Shown here: one piece after another, positions 1-9,186 of the stretch
Numbering within the stretch: position 1 is the stretch's first letter
How the letters are laid out: the number at the start of each line of letters is the position of its first letter
Source of the DNA: Pseudohalioglobus lutimaris
GTDB taxonomy: Bacteria; Pseudomonadota; Gammaproteobacteria; Pseudomonadales; Halieaceae
Direction of reading: 5' to 3'
Assembly: GCF_002866825.1 (NCBI RefSeq)
Contig: NZ_PKUS01000010.1
Span: 62,001-126,000 of the forward strand
DNA length: 64,000 nucleotides
Made by a program: the position numbers and the translations under genes
The notes under the pieces: generated by a model
What the model was told of the DNA's origin: nothing
Database searches by the model: none
The model's input: the letters and a program-made list of their open reading frames with translations, nothing else

Positions 1-1
1 T

Positions 2-1342
2 ATCGACCTGGGTGTTATGGTCTCCTGTGACGAGATTCTGCGAGTCGCGCGCGAGGAATCCGTCGACATCGTCGGCTTGTCCGGCCTGATCACCCCGTCG
101 CTCGATGAGATGGTTCACGTTGCCGCGGAAATGCAGCGAGGTGATTTTCAGGTACCGTTGCTAATAGGCGGCGCAACGACTTCCAACGCCCATACTGCGG
201 TGAAAATCGAGCCCCAGTACAAGAACGACATTGTGGCTTATGTCCCGGATGCATCACGCAGTGTGTCGGTCGCCACGCAACTGATGGGCGATGGCAAACC
301 TGCCTTCGTTGAGGAGCGTCGTCAACAATACCAGCAGGTCAGGGAGCGTATTGCCAATCGTGAACCCCGCGCCAAACCATTGTCCTACGCGGAAGCCGTG
401 AGCCGTGCACCGCAGTTGGACTGGGATAGCTATCAACCGGTTAAGCCCAGTTTCATTGGTACGCGTGTATTCGATGACTTCCCCCTGGCCAAGCTGATTG
501 ACACTATCGACTGGACACCCTTCTTTATCACCTGGGAACTGGCCGGGAAATTTCCGAGGATTCTGGAGGATGAGGTCATCGGCAAACAGGCCACTGAGCT
601 GTATCAGGATGCCCAGGCGATGCTCAAGCAAATCGTCGATGAAAAGCTGCTCACAGCGAGAGCCGTTGTTGGTTTCTGGCCTGCTGACCGCAGCGGCGCA
701 GACGACATTACTATTTATAGTGACGAGACGCGCACTCAGCCCTTAGCCACCCTGCATCACCTTCGCCAGCAGTCTGATAAGGCCGGAGGCAAGCCTAACC
801 AGAGTCTCGCTGACTACATTGCGCCCGAGGGAGACTACCTGGGCGGCTTCTGTGTCACCACTGGACACGGTGTAGAAGAGCTTGCAGCCAGGTATGAAGC
901 GGAACACGACGACTACAACAGCATTTTACTCAAGGCCCTGGCAGACCGGCTTGCCGAATCGTTTGCAGAACATATGCACCGACTGGTGCGCACCGAGCTC
1001 TGGGGCTACGACCCCGAGGAGTCACTGGATAACGACAGCCTGATCCGCGAGCGCTATCGCGGCATCCGCCCTGCCCCGGGCTATCCTGCGTGCCCGGATC
1101 ATACGGAAAAAGCCACGCTGTTCGAATTGCTTGATGCGACGAAAAATACCGGGGTCAGCCTGTCCGAGAACTATGCTATGAGCCCGGCATCTTCCGTCAG
1201 CGGTTTCTATTTCGCTCATCCCGAGGCCAAGTACTTTGCCGTGGGCAAGATAGGCCGTGACCAGGTGGAAAGCCTGGCCGAGCGCAAAGGGACTTCGGTA
1301 GAATCAGTCGAACGCTGGCTGCGTCCAAACTTGAATTACTGA
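2..1342 (+). CDS. metH: Cobalamin-dependent methionine synthase, C-terminal part (truncated by window edge)
   Basis: Transfers the methyl group of 5-methyltetrahydrofolate to homocysteine through methylcobalamin. The frame is open to the window edge, so only about the last 446 of roughly 1,200 residues are visible. The first ~90 residues are the end of the B12-binding domain ([13 protein letters not shown], then GGATTSNAH, which line the cofactor nucleotide tail). The rest is the reactivation domain that binds S-adenosylmethionine, with the [15 protein letters not shown] signature and the [11 protein letters not shown] segment near the end. The His of the B12-ligating DxHxxG motif lies outside the window. 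A DUF2970 gene follows 17 bp downstream, probably in the same transcript. The identity is secure; the start is not visible. Confidence 0.97.
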   Translation: MDLGVMVSCDEILRVAREESVDIVGLSGLITPSLDEMVHVAAEMQRGDFQVPLLIGGATTSNAHTAVKIEPQYKNDIVAYVPDASRSVSVATQLMGDGKPAFVEERRQQYQQVRERIANREPRAKPLSYAEAVSRAPQLDWDSYQPVKPSFIGTRVFDDFPLAKLIDTIDWTPFFITWELAGKFPRILEDEVIGKQATELYQDAQAMLKQIVDEKLLTARAVVGFWPADRSGADDITIYSDETRTQPLATLHHLRQQSDKAGGKPNQSLADYIAPEGDYLGGFCVTTGHGVEELAARYEAEHDDYNSILLKALADRLAESFAEHMHRLVRTELWGYDPEESLDNDSLIRERYRGIRPAPGYPACPDHTEKATLFELLDATKNTGVSLSENYAMSPASSVSGFYFAHPEAKYFAVGKIGRDQVESLAERKGTSVESVERWLRPNLNY

Positions 1343-1359
1343 CAGGAGAACGGGGTACT

Positions 1360-1587
1360 ATGACCGATTTGGAAGACACCAGGCAAAAGAAGAAGTCTTT
1401 AAACGTTCTTCAGGTCATCTCCAGTGTGTTCGCAGCGGGGCTGGGTGTTCAGAGCAGCAAGAATCGTGAGCGGGATTTCACTGAGGGGCGCGCTGGCGTT
1501 TTTATCGCTGCCGGCATCCTCTTCACGCTGATGTTCATAGGCGTAATGGTGTTCGTTGTACAGCTGGTGGTGAAAGGAGCGGCCTGA
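1360..1587 (+). CDS. DUF2970 family small membrane protein
   Basis: A 75-residue protein of the DUF2970 family, function unknown. The N-terminal half is basic and polar (RQKKKSLNVLQVISSVFAA) and contains the family's conserved GVQSSKNRERDF stretch. Residues about 48–70 form one hydrophobic membrane segment. It starts 17 bp after metH behind a good ribosome site (ACAGGAGAACGG), so it is probably co-transcribed with metH; the same neighbour pair is common in Pseudomonas-like genomes. A GCCGCC/GGCGGC hairpin (1593–1607) lies just after the stop, without a clear T-tract. Confidence 0.8.
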   Translation: MTDLEDTRQKKKSLNVLQVISSVFAAGLGVQSSKNRERDFTEGRAGVFIAAGILFTLMFIGVMVFVVQLVVKGAA

Positions 1588-1610
1588 GCACTGCCGCCCC
1601 TGGCGGCCGT

Positions 1611-1733
1611 TCAGGAAGGCATTCCGGACAGCCAGATGTAAAGGGTCAGCACAACCAGCGATATAACTGCTGTGGCTGCGATGGCATCGGCAGTACCGTC
1701 GCCGGCATCGTTTTCGTGAAGGTCATCGCTCAT
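1611..1733 (-). CDS. Small single-pass membrane protein, 40 residues, unknown function
   Basis: A short reading frame easily missed by length cut-offs. It encodes an acidic N-terminus (MSDDLHENDAGDGTADA) followed by one hydrophobic segment at residues 18–36 (ends YIWLSGMPS). A GGAG ribosome site lies about 7 bases before the ATG, and a good sigma-70-like promoter (TTGGGA–16 bp–TATAAT at 1769–1796) points at it. The gene is convergent with the DUF2970 gene and divergent from cysI. I recognise no family. The promoter, ribosome site and clean membrane-protein composition together make it likely to be real. Confidence 0.6.
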   Translation of the reverse strand: MSDDLHENDAGDGTADAIAATAVISLVVLTLYIWLSGMPS

Positions 1734-1768
1734 TGTCTTACTCCGGGTAAGGTTCTTGAAGGTGCTGC

Positions 1769-1796
1769 ATTATAGCAGCTCGGGCGCATTTCCCAA
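1769..1796 (-). promoter_or_regulatory. Sigma-70-like promoter for the 40-residue membrane protein
   Basis: On the minus strand TTGGGA (1791–1796) and a perfect TATAAT (1769–1774) are separated by 16 bp. The predicted transcript starts near 1762, about 29 bases before the small ORF's ATG. Confidence 0.6.
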
Positions 1797-1925
1797 GCTA
1801 CAGCAGCTGCAAACATCTCGTTCTAACCTTATGAAAGATCTGACTATTTGGCAGTAGCGTTTTCTGCTAAGGTAACGCGTTCTTTACCCGGGGCAACCCG
1901 GCACCACCAGACACAGGAACCCTTG

Positions 1926-3581
1926 ATGTACGTCTATGATGAGTACGACCAGAAGATTGTCGATGAGCGGGTAGCGCAGTACCGCGACCAGACCGCGCGC
2001 TTTCTGGACGGAAAACTGACCGATGAGCAGTTTCTACCCCTGCGCCTGCAGAACGGCCTCTATGTGCAGCGCCTGGCGCCCATGCTGCGCATTGCGGTGC
2101 CCTACGGACTAATGAGCAGCAGGCAGCTGCGCAAGATCGCGCAATTATCGCGGGATTATGACAAAGGCTACGTGCATGTCAGCACACGCCAGAACATCCA
2201 GTTCAACTGGCCGGAGCTTGCCGAGGTGCCTGACCTGTTGGCAGAACTGGCAAGCGTGCAGATGCACTCCATACAGACCTCGGGGAATTGCATTCGCAAT
2301 ACCACAACAGACCAGTACGCCGGTGTGGCAGTGGATGAGCTGGAAGATCCCCGCCCCTGGTGTGAGATCATCCGGCAATGGTCAACCCTGCATCCGGAGT
2401 TCGCTTTCCTGCCCCGGAAATTCAAGATAGCGGTGTGCGGAACTGCCGAAGACCGCGCCGCGATCTACGCCCATGACATCGGCCTGGAACTGGTGCACAA
2501 CGCAGCGGGGGAGAAAGGTTTCAAGGTGCTGGTCGGCGGCGGCCTGGGTCGAACCCCGGTTATCGGTTCCCAGATATGCCCGTTTCTTGAGCCGCAGCAC
2601 CTGCTCACCTATCTGGAAGCTATTCTCAGGGTTTACAACCAGCATGGTCGCCGGGACAACAAGTATAAGGCACGTATCAAGATCCTGGTGAAAGCCATGG
2701 GCGTCGATGCGTTTCGCGAGGCGGTAGAGAAAGAATGGGCCGTGCTCAGGGATGGTCCCAGCACACTCACCGAGGACGAGATCTCGCGGGCTCGATCTTT
2801 CTTCACCGCCCCGGTGTACCAGTCTCTTGATGCCGAGACGGTGGCCGCAGCATTGGCTGAGCAGTGCTCGTCAGACCCGGTGTTCGGCAACTGGGTAAAG
2901 CGGAATACCGTGGCCCATCGCGTTCCTGGTTATCGCATCGTTAACGTATCCCTGAAGGCCACGGGTTATGCCCCGGGCGATATAACGGATGAACAGCTGG
3001 AACTGGTGGCTGACCTGGCAGACCAGTATTCGTTCGGCGAGCTGCGCACCACACATGAGCAGAATATAGTGCTCGCCGATGTCGAGCAGGGTCAGCTGTA
3101 CGGCCTCTGGCAGGCCCTGCAAAAAGCCGGCCTGGCAACCGCGAACATCGGCTACCTTACCGACATAATCTGCTGCCCCGGAGGCGACTACTGCTCTCTG
3201 GCCAACGCCAAGTCCATTCCGGTCGCAGAGGCTATTCAGGCCCGCTTTGAAGACATGGATTATGTCTATGACCTGGGGCCGCTGGAGCTCAATATCAGCG
3301 GCTGCATGAACGCCTGCGGTCATCATCACATCGGCCACATAGGCGTATTGGGTGTAGATAAGAAGGGACAGGAATTCTACCAGGTCAGCCTTGGCGGCAG
3401 TCAGGGCAAGGACGCCAGTATCGGCAAGATACTCGGGCCGTCGTTCAAGCAGGAGGACATGCCGGATATTCTGGAGAACCTGCTCACTACATTTCTAAGC
3501 CTGCGCCAGGAAGACGAGGCGTTTATCGACACCTATCGTCGCGTAGGCATTGACCCTTTCAAGGAGCGTGTTTATGCCTAG
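1926..3581 (+). CDS. cysI: Sulfite/nitrite reductase hemoprotein (CysI-like)
   Basis: Assimilatory siroheme-[4Fe-4S] reductase that converts sulfite to sulfide for cysteine synthesis. It has 551 residues and two ferredoxin-like reductase repeats. The cluster and siroheme ligands are visible as CCPGGDYC and GCMNACGHH near residues 417 and 459. The start is placed at ATG 1926 (MYVYDEYDQKI), matching the conserved N-terminus of the Pseudomonas CysI type. The 26 extra upstream codons of the open frame (from 1848) have no ribosome site and do not resemble the family. The stop overlaps the ATG of the DUF934 gene by eight bases, a translationally coupled pair. Confidence 0.93.
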   Translation: MYVYDEYDQKIVDERVAQYRDQTARFLDGKLTDEQFLPLRLQNGLYVQRLAPMLRIAVPYGLMSSRQLRKIAQLSRDYDKGYVHVSTRQNIQFNWPELAEVPDLLAELASVQMHSIQTSGNCIRNTTTDQYAGVAVDELEDPRPWCEIIRQWSTLHPEFAFLPRKFKIAVCGTAEDRAAIYAHDIGLELVHNAAGEKGFKVLVGGGLGRTPVIGSQICPFLEPQHLLTYLEAILRVYNQHGRRDNKYKARIKILVKAMGVDAFREAVEKEWAVLRDGPSTLTEDEISRARSFFTAPVYQSLDAETVAAALAEQCSSDPVFGNWVKRNTVAHRVPGYRIVNVSLKATGYAPGDITDEQLELVADLADQYSFGELRTTHEQNIVLADVEQGQLYGLWQALQKAGLATANIGYLTDIICCPGGDYCSLANAKSIPVAEAIQARFEDMDYVYDLGPLELNISGCMNACGHHHIGHIGVLGVDKKGQEFYQVSLGGSQGKDASIGKILGPSFKQEDMPDILENLLTTFLSLRQEDEAFIDTYRRVGIDPFKERVYA

Positions 3582-4008
3582 GCTTATCAGGAACGGCGCG
3601 ATCGTTGAAGACCACGGGCCCGAAGTGCTTGATCTGGAACAGTGGCTGGAATCAACAGAGCGCAGCAGCCGGGCAGTTGTACTGGAGCCCGGCGAAAGCC
3701 TGGCGTCCCTGCTGGCGCACATTGATGAGATTCCGATGGTACTGGTGAATTTCCCCACTTTCATGGATGGCCGCGGATTTTCCTATGCCCGCGAGCTACG
3801 CGAGCGAGGCTATAAAGGCGAGATTCGCGCCGTCGGCCACTTTCTACGCGATCAACTCACCTACCTGTCGCGCTGCGGTTTCAACGCATTCGAATTTGAC
3901 GACGAGAGCGAACTGGAGGAGGCACTGCCCAGCCTGGCGGATTTCAGCGAGGCCTACCAGGCCTCTGTAGACCGGCCCCAGCCCCTGTTTCGCAGGCGGG
4001 CTAAGTAA
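3574..4008 (+). CDS. DUF934 family protein (CysI partner)
   Basis: A 144-residue DUF934 protein. This family is almost always encoded next to ferredoxin-type CysI sulfite reductases and is thought to act in assimilatory sulfate/sulfite reduction; its biochemical role is unsettled. The core includes NFPTFMDGRGFSYARELRER and the GFNAFEFDDESELE segment typical of the family. The start ATG lies inside the last codons of cysI behind AAGGAGCG, so expression is probably coupled. Confidence 0.85.
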   Translation: MPRLIRNGAIVEDHGPEVLDLEQWLESTERSSRAVVLEPGESLASLLAHIDEIPMVLVNFPTFMDGRGFSYARELRERGYKGEIRAVGHFLRDQLTYLSRCGFNAFEFDDESELEEALPSLADFSEAYQASVDRPQPLFRRRAK

Positions 4009-4098
4009 TAACCGGCACCACGGGGCGTACCGCAACGGGCGCCTCAATATCTTCCGCTGAAGGTTTCTATCCGACTACGGCTTCACTACACTGCTAGC

Positions 4099-5268
4099 AT
4101 GGATGTATCCCTCACCTTTTCTTTTTTCCTGATCTTCACTGGTGCCGCAATTTTCGCGTCACTGGCCCTGGCGACGCGCCAGCCACTGATCATCGCCTAT
4201 ATCGCGCTGGGCGCCTGCATAGGCCCGTACGGCCTCTCGCTGGTCAACGACACCCAGCTACTGGCCGAGATTGGTCACATCGGCATTATCTTCCTGTTAT
4301 TTCTGCTGGGCCTGGACATGCAACCCCAGGCGCTGTGGACGACGCTACGCAAGTCGACTGTCGTGGCCCTGGCCAGTTCCGTGGTGTTTCTGGCGATGGG
4401 CTTCGGGGTCGCGCGTCTATTCAGCTTCAGTAACGCAGACGCACTCGTGATTGGCGCGGCGATGATGTTTTCGTCCACGATTATCGGGATCAAACTACTG
4501 CCGACGACTGTCCTGCACCATAAGCGCACTGGCGAACTGATGGTGGGTCTTCTCCTGCTGCAGGACCTGCTAGCGATAATCGTACTCATGGCTCTGTTCA
4601 GCGCCGCTGCGGACACCGGTAACATGGGGCGGGACCTGGCTGTGTCGCTTATGGGATTGCCCCTGCTGGGTGGGGCCGCACTCATGGTGGTGCGGTTCGT
4701 TCTGCTGCCTCTGATCGCGCGGTTTGATCGATTTCATGAGTACATCTTCCTCCTTGCCCTGGGCTGGTGCCTGGGCATGGCAGAGGCTGCCAGAGCCCTT
4801 GGGCTTTCAGAGGAAATCGGCGCCTTCATCGCGGGCATTACTATCGCCACCAGCCCTATTTCTCAATACATTGCCGTCAACCTCAAGCCACTGCGTGATT
4901 TTTTCCTTATTCTCTTTTTCTTTTCCGTGGGCGCGCGTTTCGATCTCGCCTTGCTGCAACTGGTGTGGATGCCAGCAATCGTCCTGGCCGTGCTGGTACT
5001 GGCGGTTAAGCCGATCACCTATCGCTGGCTGTTCAAGGGGGTCAGTGAGCAGCGCAGTCTCGCCTGGGACCTGGGCTTCAGGCTCGGCCAGGCCTCCGAG
5101 TTTTCGCTGCTGATCGCTTACGTCGCAGCGGGTGCCGCCCTGATTTCAGCCGAGGCATCGCTTTTGATACAGGCAACCACAATAATCACCCTGCTCGCCT
5201 CCTCCTACATTGTGGTTCTGAACTACCCCTCGCCCATTGCCATTTCTGACCGTTTGCGCCGCGACTAG
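4099..5268 (+). CDS. Cation:proton antiporter, CPA2/KefB-like membrane domain only
   Basis: An integral membrane protein of 389 residues, rich in transmembrane helices throughout, with the Na+/H+ exchanger fold of the CPA2 family (segments LLFLLGLDMQP, MMFSSTIIGIK, ALGLSEEIGAFIAGI, FFFSVGARFDL). It probably exchanges K+ or Na+ for H+ across the inner membrane. Unlike KefB/KefC it ends right after the membrane domain and carries no C-terminal TrkA-N (RCK) nucleotide-binding domain, so glutathione or NAD gating of the KefC kind is not expected from this chain alone. It stands alone, and the exact ion cannot be told from sequence. Confidence 0.8.
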   Translation: MDVSLTFSFFLIFTGAAIFASLALATRQPLIIAYIALGACIGPYGLSLVNDTQLLAEIGHIGIIFLLFLLGLDMQPQALWTTLRKSTVVALASSVVFLAMGFGVARLFSFSNADALVIGAAMMFSSTIIGIKLLPTTVLHHKRTGELMVGLLLLQDLLAIIVLMALFSAAADTGNMGRDLAVSLMGLPLLGGAALMVVRFVLLPLIARFDRFHEYIFLLALGWCLGMAEAARALGLSEEIGAFIAGITIATSPISQYIAVNLKPLRDFFLILFFFSVGARFDLALLQLVWMPAIVLAVLVLAVKPITYRWLFKGVSEQRSLAWDLGFRLGQASEFSLLIAYVAAGAALISAEASLLIQATTIITLLASSYIVVLNYPSPIAISDRLRRD

Positions 5269-5406
5269 ACTGGTCGCGCACTGTGACCTGACGGGGCTAA
5301 CCATCGATCAACCCCAGGGGAAAAACCGCGGTACAGATGTGCTCAGGCATAGATAAGGCAGTGGCTTACCGGCTGAGGGTTCGCCACCGCTGCGCAAAAT
5401 TTGGGC

Positions 5407-5434
5407 AAAAAAAACCGGCCGCTGAGGGCCGGTT
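5407..5434 (-). terminator. Intrinsic terminator of etfBA
   Basis: On the minus strand an 8-bp stem (AACCGGCC/GGCCGGTT, 5413–5420 with 5427–5434) is followed by a run of eight T residues (complement of 5407–5414). It lies just past the etfA stop. Confidence 0.9.
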
Positions 5435-5451
5435 CCTAATCTTGTTGCTTA

Positions 5452-6381
5452 CTACAACTTGCTCTCGATCTCAGGGAGCGCGTCGAAAAGGTCAGCGACC
5501 AGTCCGTAATCCGCAACCTGGAAGATCGGCGCGTCTTCGTCCTTGTTAATCGCCACGATGACCTTGGAGTCTTTCATGCCAGCAAGGTGCTGAATGGCGC
5601 CGGAGATACCCACCGCGATGTACAAATCCGGGGCGACAATTTTGCCTGTCTGGCCAACCTGCATGTCGTTGGGTACAAAGCCCGCATCAACCGCGGCGCG
5701 GGAAGCGCCAATGGCGGCATTCAGTTTGTCCGCGATGCCTTCAAGCAGTTTGAAGTTATCGCCGTTCTGCATACCGCGGCCACCGGAGATCACAATCGAG
5801 GCAGCGGTCAGTTCAGGGCGATCGGAGACGGCGACTTCTTCACCGACGAAAGACGAGATACCTGCGTCATGAACGGCAGCTACCGCTTCAACGGTTGCGG
5901 AACCACCCTCTGCGGGTGCCGCGTCAAAGCCCGTAGCGCGCACAGTTATCACTTTCTTTGCGTCCGTGCTCTTCACCGTCGCTATAACGTTTCCAGCGTA
6001 GATCGGGCGCTTGAAAGTGTCGCCTGATTCGACGGACGTTATTTCTGAAATCTGCGCGACATCCAGCAACGCGGCAACCCGCGGCATGGTGTTTTTGGCA
6101 TTAGCGGTAGCGGCGGCGAGAATGTAGTCGTAGCCCGCGCCGAGTTCTGCGGCCAGCAAACTGACATTCTCTGCCAGTTGATGCTCATAGGCAGCGTTAT
6201 CTGCAACCAGCACCTTGCCGATACCGGCGACAGCAGCAGCGGCCTGGGCTGCGCCATCACAGTTTGCACCGGCCACAAGGATGTCGATGTCAGCACCAAG
6301 CGCTTGCGCAGCGGTTACCGCGTTGAGTGTAGCTCCCTTCAGGGTAGCGTTGTCGTGTTCTGCAATTACCAGAGTGCTCAT
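5452..6381 (-). CDS. etfA: Electron transfer flavoprotein, alpha subunit
   Basis: The FAD-binding subunit of the heterodimeric electron transfer flavoprotein, which takes electrons from acyl-CoA dehydrogenases and passes them to ETF:quinone oxidoreductase. It has 309 residues. The C-terminal FAD domain shows SGGRGMQ, the [19 protein letters not shown] signature, and [17 protein letters not shown]. The ATG overlaps the stop of etfB by four bases, so the two subunits are translationally coupled. The etf-QO gene is transcribed divergently upstream, giving a complete acyl-CoA dehydrogenase electron outlet in one locus. This outlet would serve the fatty-acid or steroid-type beta-oxidation encoded further on in the window. 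Confidence 0.97.
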   Translation of the reverse strand: MSTLVIAEHDNATLKGATLNAVTAAQALGADIDILVAGANCDGAAQAAAAVAGIGKVLVADNAAYEHQLAENVSLLAAELGAGYDYILAAATANAKNTMPRVAALLDVAQISEITSVESGDTFKRPIYAGNVIATVKSTDAKKVITVRATGFDAAPAEGGSATVEAVAAVHDAGISSFVGEEVAVSDRPELTAASIVISGGRGMQNGDNFKLLEGIADKLNAAIGASRAAVDAGFVPNDMQVGQTGKIVAPDLYIAVGISGAIQHLAGMKDSKVIVAINKDEDAPIFQVADYGLVADLFDALPEIESKL

Positions 6382-7130
6382 CCGATTACCTTCGCCTCGT
6401 TCTTCAATTTGTCCAGCAGTTGGTCAACATCTTCAACCTTGATTCCGGCCTGACGTTCAGCGGGCGGCTCAACGCTTACCTGGGTGAGGTGTGAAGTGAC
6501 TTCTACGCCAAGGTCAGCTGGAGAGAACACGTCCAGCGGCTTCTTCTTCGCCTTCATGATGTTGGGCAAGGACGCATAGCGTGGCTCGTTCAGACGCAGG
6601 TCCGTGGTAACGACCGCGGGCAGGCTCAGCGCGACAGTTTGCAAGCCGCCGTCAACTTCACGCGTTACGTTTACCTTGTCGCCATCAATGACCACCTCTG
6701 AGGCAAATGTGCCCTGGGGCATACCCGCGAGTGCACCCAGCATCTGTCCGGTCTGGTTGTTGTCACCGTCGATCGACTGTTTACCCAGGATAATCAGCTG
6801 CGGCTGTTCTTTCTCGACCACACCTTTCAGTAACTTGGCGACGACCAGTGGCTCAACACCGCCCTCGGTCTCAACCTGAATGCCACGGTCTGCGCCCAGT
6901 GCCAGTGCAGTGCGAATCTGCTCCTGACAGGACTTGTCGCCAACAGAGACGGCAATCACCTCAGTGGCTGTGCCCGCTTCCTTGAGGCGAACAGCCTCCT
7001 CGACAGCTATTTCGCAGAAGGGGTTAATAGCCATCTTGACGTTATTCAGGTCAACATCACTACCATCGGCTTTGGCGCGAACTTTGACGTTGTAGTCAAC
7101 GACGCGCTTAACGGCAACAAGAACCTTCAT
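6378..7130 (-). CDS. etfB: Electron transfer flavoprotein, beta subunit
   Basis: The AMP-binding subunit that pairs with EtfA. It has 250 residues, the normal length. It begins [18 protein letters not shown] and carries [18 protein letters not shown] and the [19 protein letters not shown] loop expected for the family. A clear ribosome site (TTGGAGA) precedes the ATG. It is first gene of etfBA, with a 324-bp divergent intergenic region before etf-QO. Confidence 0.97.
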   Translation of the reverse strand: MKVLVAVKRVVDYNVKVRAKADGSDVDLNNVKMAINPFCEIAVEEAVRLKEAGTATEVIAVSVGDKSCQEQIRTALALGADRGIQVETEGGVEPLVVAKLLKGVVEKEQPQLIILGKQSIDGDNNQTGQMLGALAGMPQGTFASEVVIDGDKVNVTREVDGGLQTVALSLPAVVTTDLRLNEPRYASLPNIMKAKKKPLDVFSPADLGVEVTSHLTQVSVEPPAERQAGIKVEDVDQLLDKLKNEAKVIG

Positions 7131-7454
7131 GGATTCTCCAATTGATTAGTAAAGTGGGTTTGCGGTGCCGCCGTGATTCAAACGGCACCTCTAAGTTCGG
7201 CGGGATATCTTGCCCATTCTGCACTCTCTGGTCAATAGCAATCGGAGACAGGAAAACAGACCAAATGAGCCAGATCAACTATTCCAGTGATTCACCGGCG
7301 TGATAGTTTTTTATCTAGTAAAATTATATACTTGCCGCCGTTTTTCGAACGTATTTGCTAATCGGGCAGTTCAGCCCCAATACACTCGGAGGCATTGTCA
7401 GGACCTGAGTCAGGACCTGACCTGAACCGGCCCGCCAGAAGAGAGGACACCGCT
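7131..7454. promoter_or_regulatory. Divergent control region between etfBA and etf-QO
   Basis: A 324-bp stretch without a gene. It is AT-rich around 7300–7350, where a TATACT (7327–7332) could be a plus-strand -10 element with only a weak -35 partner. Just before the etf-QO start it holds two tandem copies of a palindrome (see the separate entry). No riboswitch or tRNA is visible. Confidence 0.4.
7397..7420. repeat. Tandem 12-bp repeat of an 11-bp palindrome upstream of etf-QO
   Basis: GTCAGGACCTGA occurs twice head to tail (7397–7408 and 7409–7420). Each copy contains the perfect palindrome TCAGG-A-CCTGA, and a third half-site (CCTGA) follows directly. It ends 34 bases before the chosen GTG start. 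It may be an operator or mRNA structure; no regulator is recognised. Confidence 0.55.
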
Positions 7455-9107
7455 GTGGAACGCGAAGCTATGGAATTTGATGTTGTGATCGTCGGTGCAG
7501 GCCCTGCGGGCCTGTCCGCCGCCTGTCGCGTAATGCAACTTGCCAAGGAAAAGGAGCAGGAAATCACCGTATGCGTGGTAGAAAAAGGCTCCGAGGTCGG
7601 CGCGCACATACTCTCGGGTGCCGTACTTGAACCGCGCGCCCTCGACGAGTTGTTCCCCACCTGGCAGGAAATGGGTGCGCCGCTGGCGACCAAGGTAACC
7701 GGCGACAAGTTTTATCTTTATACCAGCGCGACCGGCGCCATCACCCTACCCGGCTTCGCCATTCCCAAGCCGACGCACAATGACGGCAACTATATCGTCT
7801 CCATGGGTAACGTATGTCGTTGGCTGGCCGAACAGGCCGAGGGGCTGGGTGTAGAGGTATATCCCGGTTTTTCCGCCGCAGAAGTCCTCTACCACGAGGA
7901 CGGCAGCGTCAAAGGCATCGCCACCGGTGATATGGGCATCAGTGCCACCGGCGAGCAAAAGGACAGCTATATGCCTGGTATGGAACTGCATGCCAAATAC
8001 ACGCTGTTTGCCGAGGGCTGCCGCGGTCATTTGGGCAAGCAACTGATCGAGCACTTCTCTCTGGACTCAGACAAGGCGCCTCAGCACTACGGTATCGGAA
8101 TTAAGGAAATCTGGGAGATCGACCCCGCCAACCACGAGGAAGGCCTGGTTGAACATGGGCTGGGCTGGCCGCTGTCTGAGAATGGTGCATCGGGGGGTGG
8201 CTTTCTTTACCACGCTGAAAACAACCAGGTCTACCTGGGCCTGATTACCGACCTTAGCTATTCCAATCCTAACCTGAGCCCGTTCGAGGAGTTTCAGCGC
8301 TGGAAGCACCACCCTACCGTCAGCAAGCACCTGGAAGGCGGTACCCGGCTGACCTATGGCGCCCGCGCCATTACCAAGGGGGGATACAACTCCCTCCCCA
8401 AAATGCATTTCCCGGGCGGCCTGTTGATCGGTTGTGAAGCGGGGACGCTCAACTCGGTGAAGATCAAGGGCAACCACACTGCCATGAAGAGCGGCATGGT
8501 GGCGGCTGAGGCCGTCGTGGAGGCCATCATGCAGGGGGATTCCCGCCCCGCTGACCTGGAGTCTTTCGCGCAGAAATTCGAGGCGTCATGGGCCTACGAG
8601 GAGCTTTACACCACGCGTAATTTCTCCGGCTTCATGCACAAGTTCGGCTTCCTCATCGGGTCGGCCCTGGTGTGGATCGACCAGACTATCTTCAAAGGCA
8701 AGATGCCATTCACCCTCAAGGACGAAAAGCCCGATCACGCAGCACTCAAGCCTGCAGCGCAGAGCAAGCAGATCGACTACCCGAAACCGGATAACAAGAT
8801 CAGTTTCGACCGACTGTCGTCGGTGTTTCTGTCAAACACCAATCATGAAGAAGACCAGCCTTGTCACCTGACGCTCAAAGACCCCGGTATTCCACTTGCT
8901 GTTAACCTGCCCAAGTGGAATGAGCCTGCGCAGCGCTACTGTCCTGCGGGTGTATATGAGATCGTCGAGGATGAACAGGGGCAGCGTTTCCAGATCAACG
9001 CGCAGAACTGCGTGCACTGCAAGACCTGTGATATCAAGGACCCCTCGCAGAATATTGTCTGGGTAACGCCCGAAGGCTTTGGTGGCCCCAACTACCCGAA
9101 TATGTAG
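7455..9107 (+). CDS. Electron transfer flavoprotein:ubiquinone oxidoreductase
   Basis: A membrane-associated FAD and [4Fe-4S] enzyme that passes electrons from ETF to ubiquinone. It has 550 residues from GTG 7455 (VEREAMEFDVVIVGAG). That start is chosen because AGAGAGGA lies upstream and it matches the usual N-terminus; an upstream ATG at 7395 would add 20 unconserved residues translated from the tandem repeat. The dinucleotide fold GAGPAGLSAA is at the N-terminus, the GCRGHLGKQL and GGLLIGCEAGTLN segments lie mid-chain, and the ferredoxin-like cluster motif CVHCKTCDIKDPSQNI is near the C-terminus. It is divergent from etfBA and followed by a strong terminator. Confidence 0.95.
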   Translation: MEREAMEFDVVIVGAGPAGLSAACRVMQLAKEKEQEITVCVVEKGSEVGAHILSGAVLEPRALDELFPTWQEMGAPLATKVTGDKFYLYTSATGAITLPGFAIPKPTHNDGNYIVSMGNVCRWLAEQAEGLGVEVYPGFSAAEVLYHEDGSVKGIATGDMGISATGEQKDSYMPGMELHAKYTLFAEGCRGHLGKQLIEHFSLDSDKAPQHYGIGIKEIWEIDPANHEEGLVEHGLGWPLSENGASGGGFLYHAENNQVYLGLITDLSYSNPNLSPFEEFQRWKHHPTVSKHLEGGTRLTYGARAITKGGYNSLPKMHFPGGLLIGCEAGTLNSVKIKGNHTAMKSGMVAAEAVVEAIMQGDSRPADLESFAQKFEASWAYEELYTTRNFSGFMHKFGFLIGSALVWIDQTIFKGKMPFTLKDEKPDHAALKPAAQSKQIDYPKPDNKISFDRLSSVFLSNTNHEEDQPCHLTLKDPGIPLAVNLPKWNEPAQRYCPAGVYEIVEDEQGQRFQINAQNCVHCKTCDIKDPSQNIVWVTPEGFGGPNYPNM

Positions 9108-9124
9108 CGGTCGACCAACTCACG

Positions 9125-9151
9125 AAAGGCGGGCCGTGTCCCGCCTTTTTT
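9125..9151 (+). terminator. Intrinsic terminator after etf-QO
   Basis: AAAGGCGGG (9125–9133) pairs with CCCGCCTTT (9140–9148) around a 6-base loop and ends in a run of six T. Confidence 0.9.
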
Positions 9152-9186
9152 ATGCGTGGACGTTTCACGACTCAACGGTGGTGGCT

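Noticed and set aside
1848-1925. 26 extra N-terminal codons on cysI
   Set aside because: No ribosome site and no resemblance to the CysI N-terminus; ATG 1926 (MYVYDEYDQ) matches the family.
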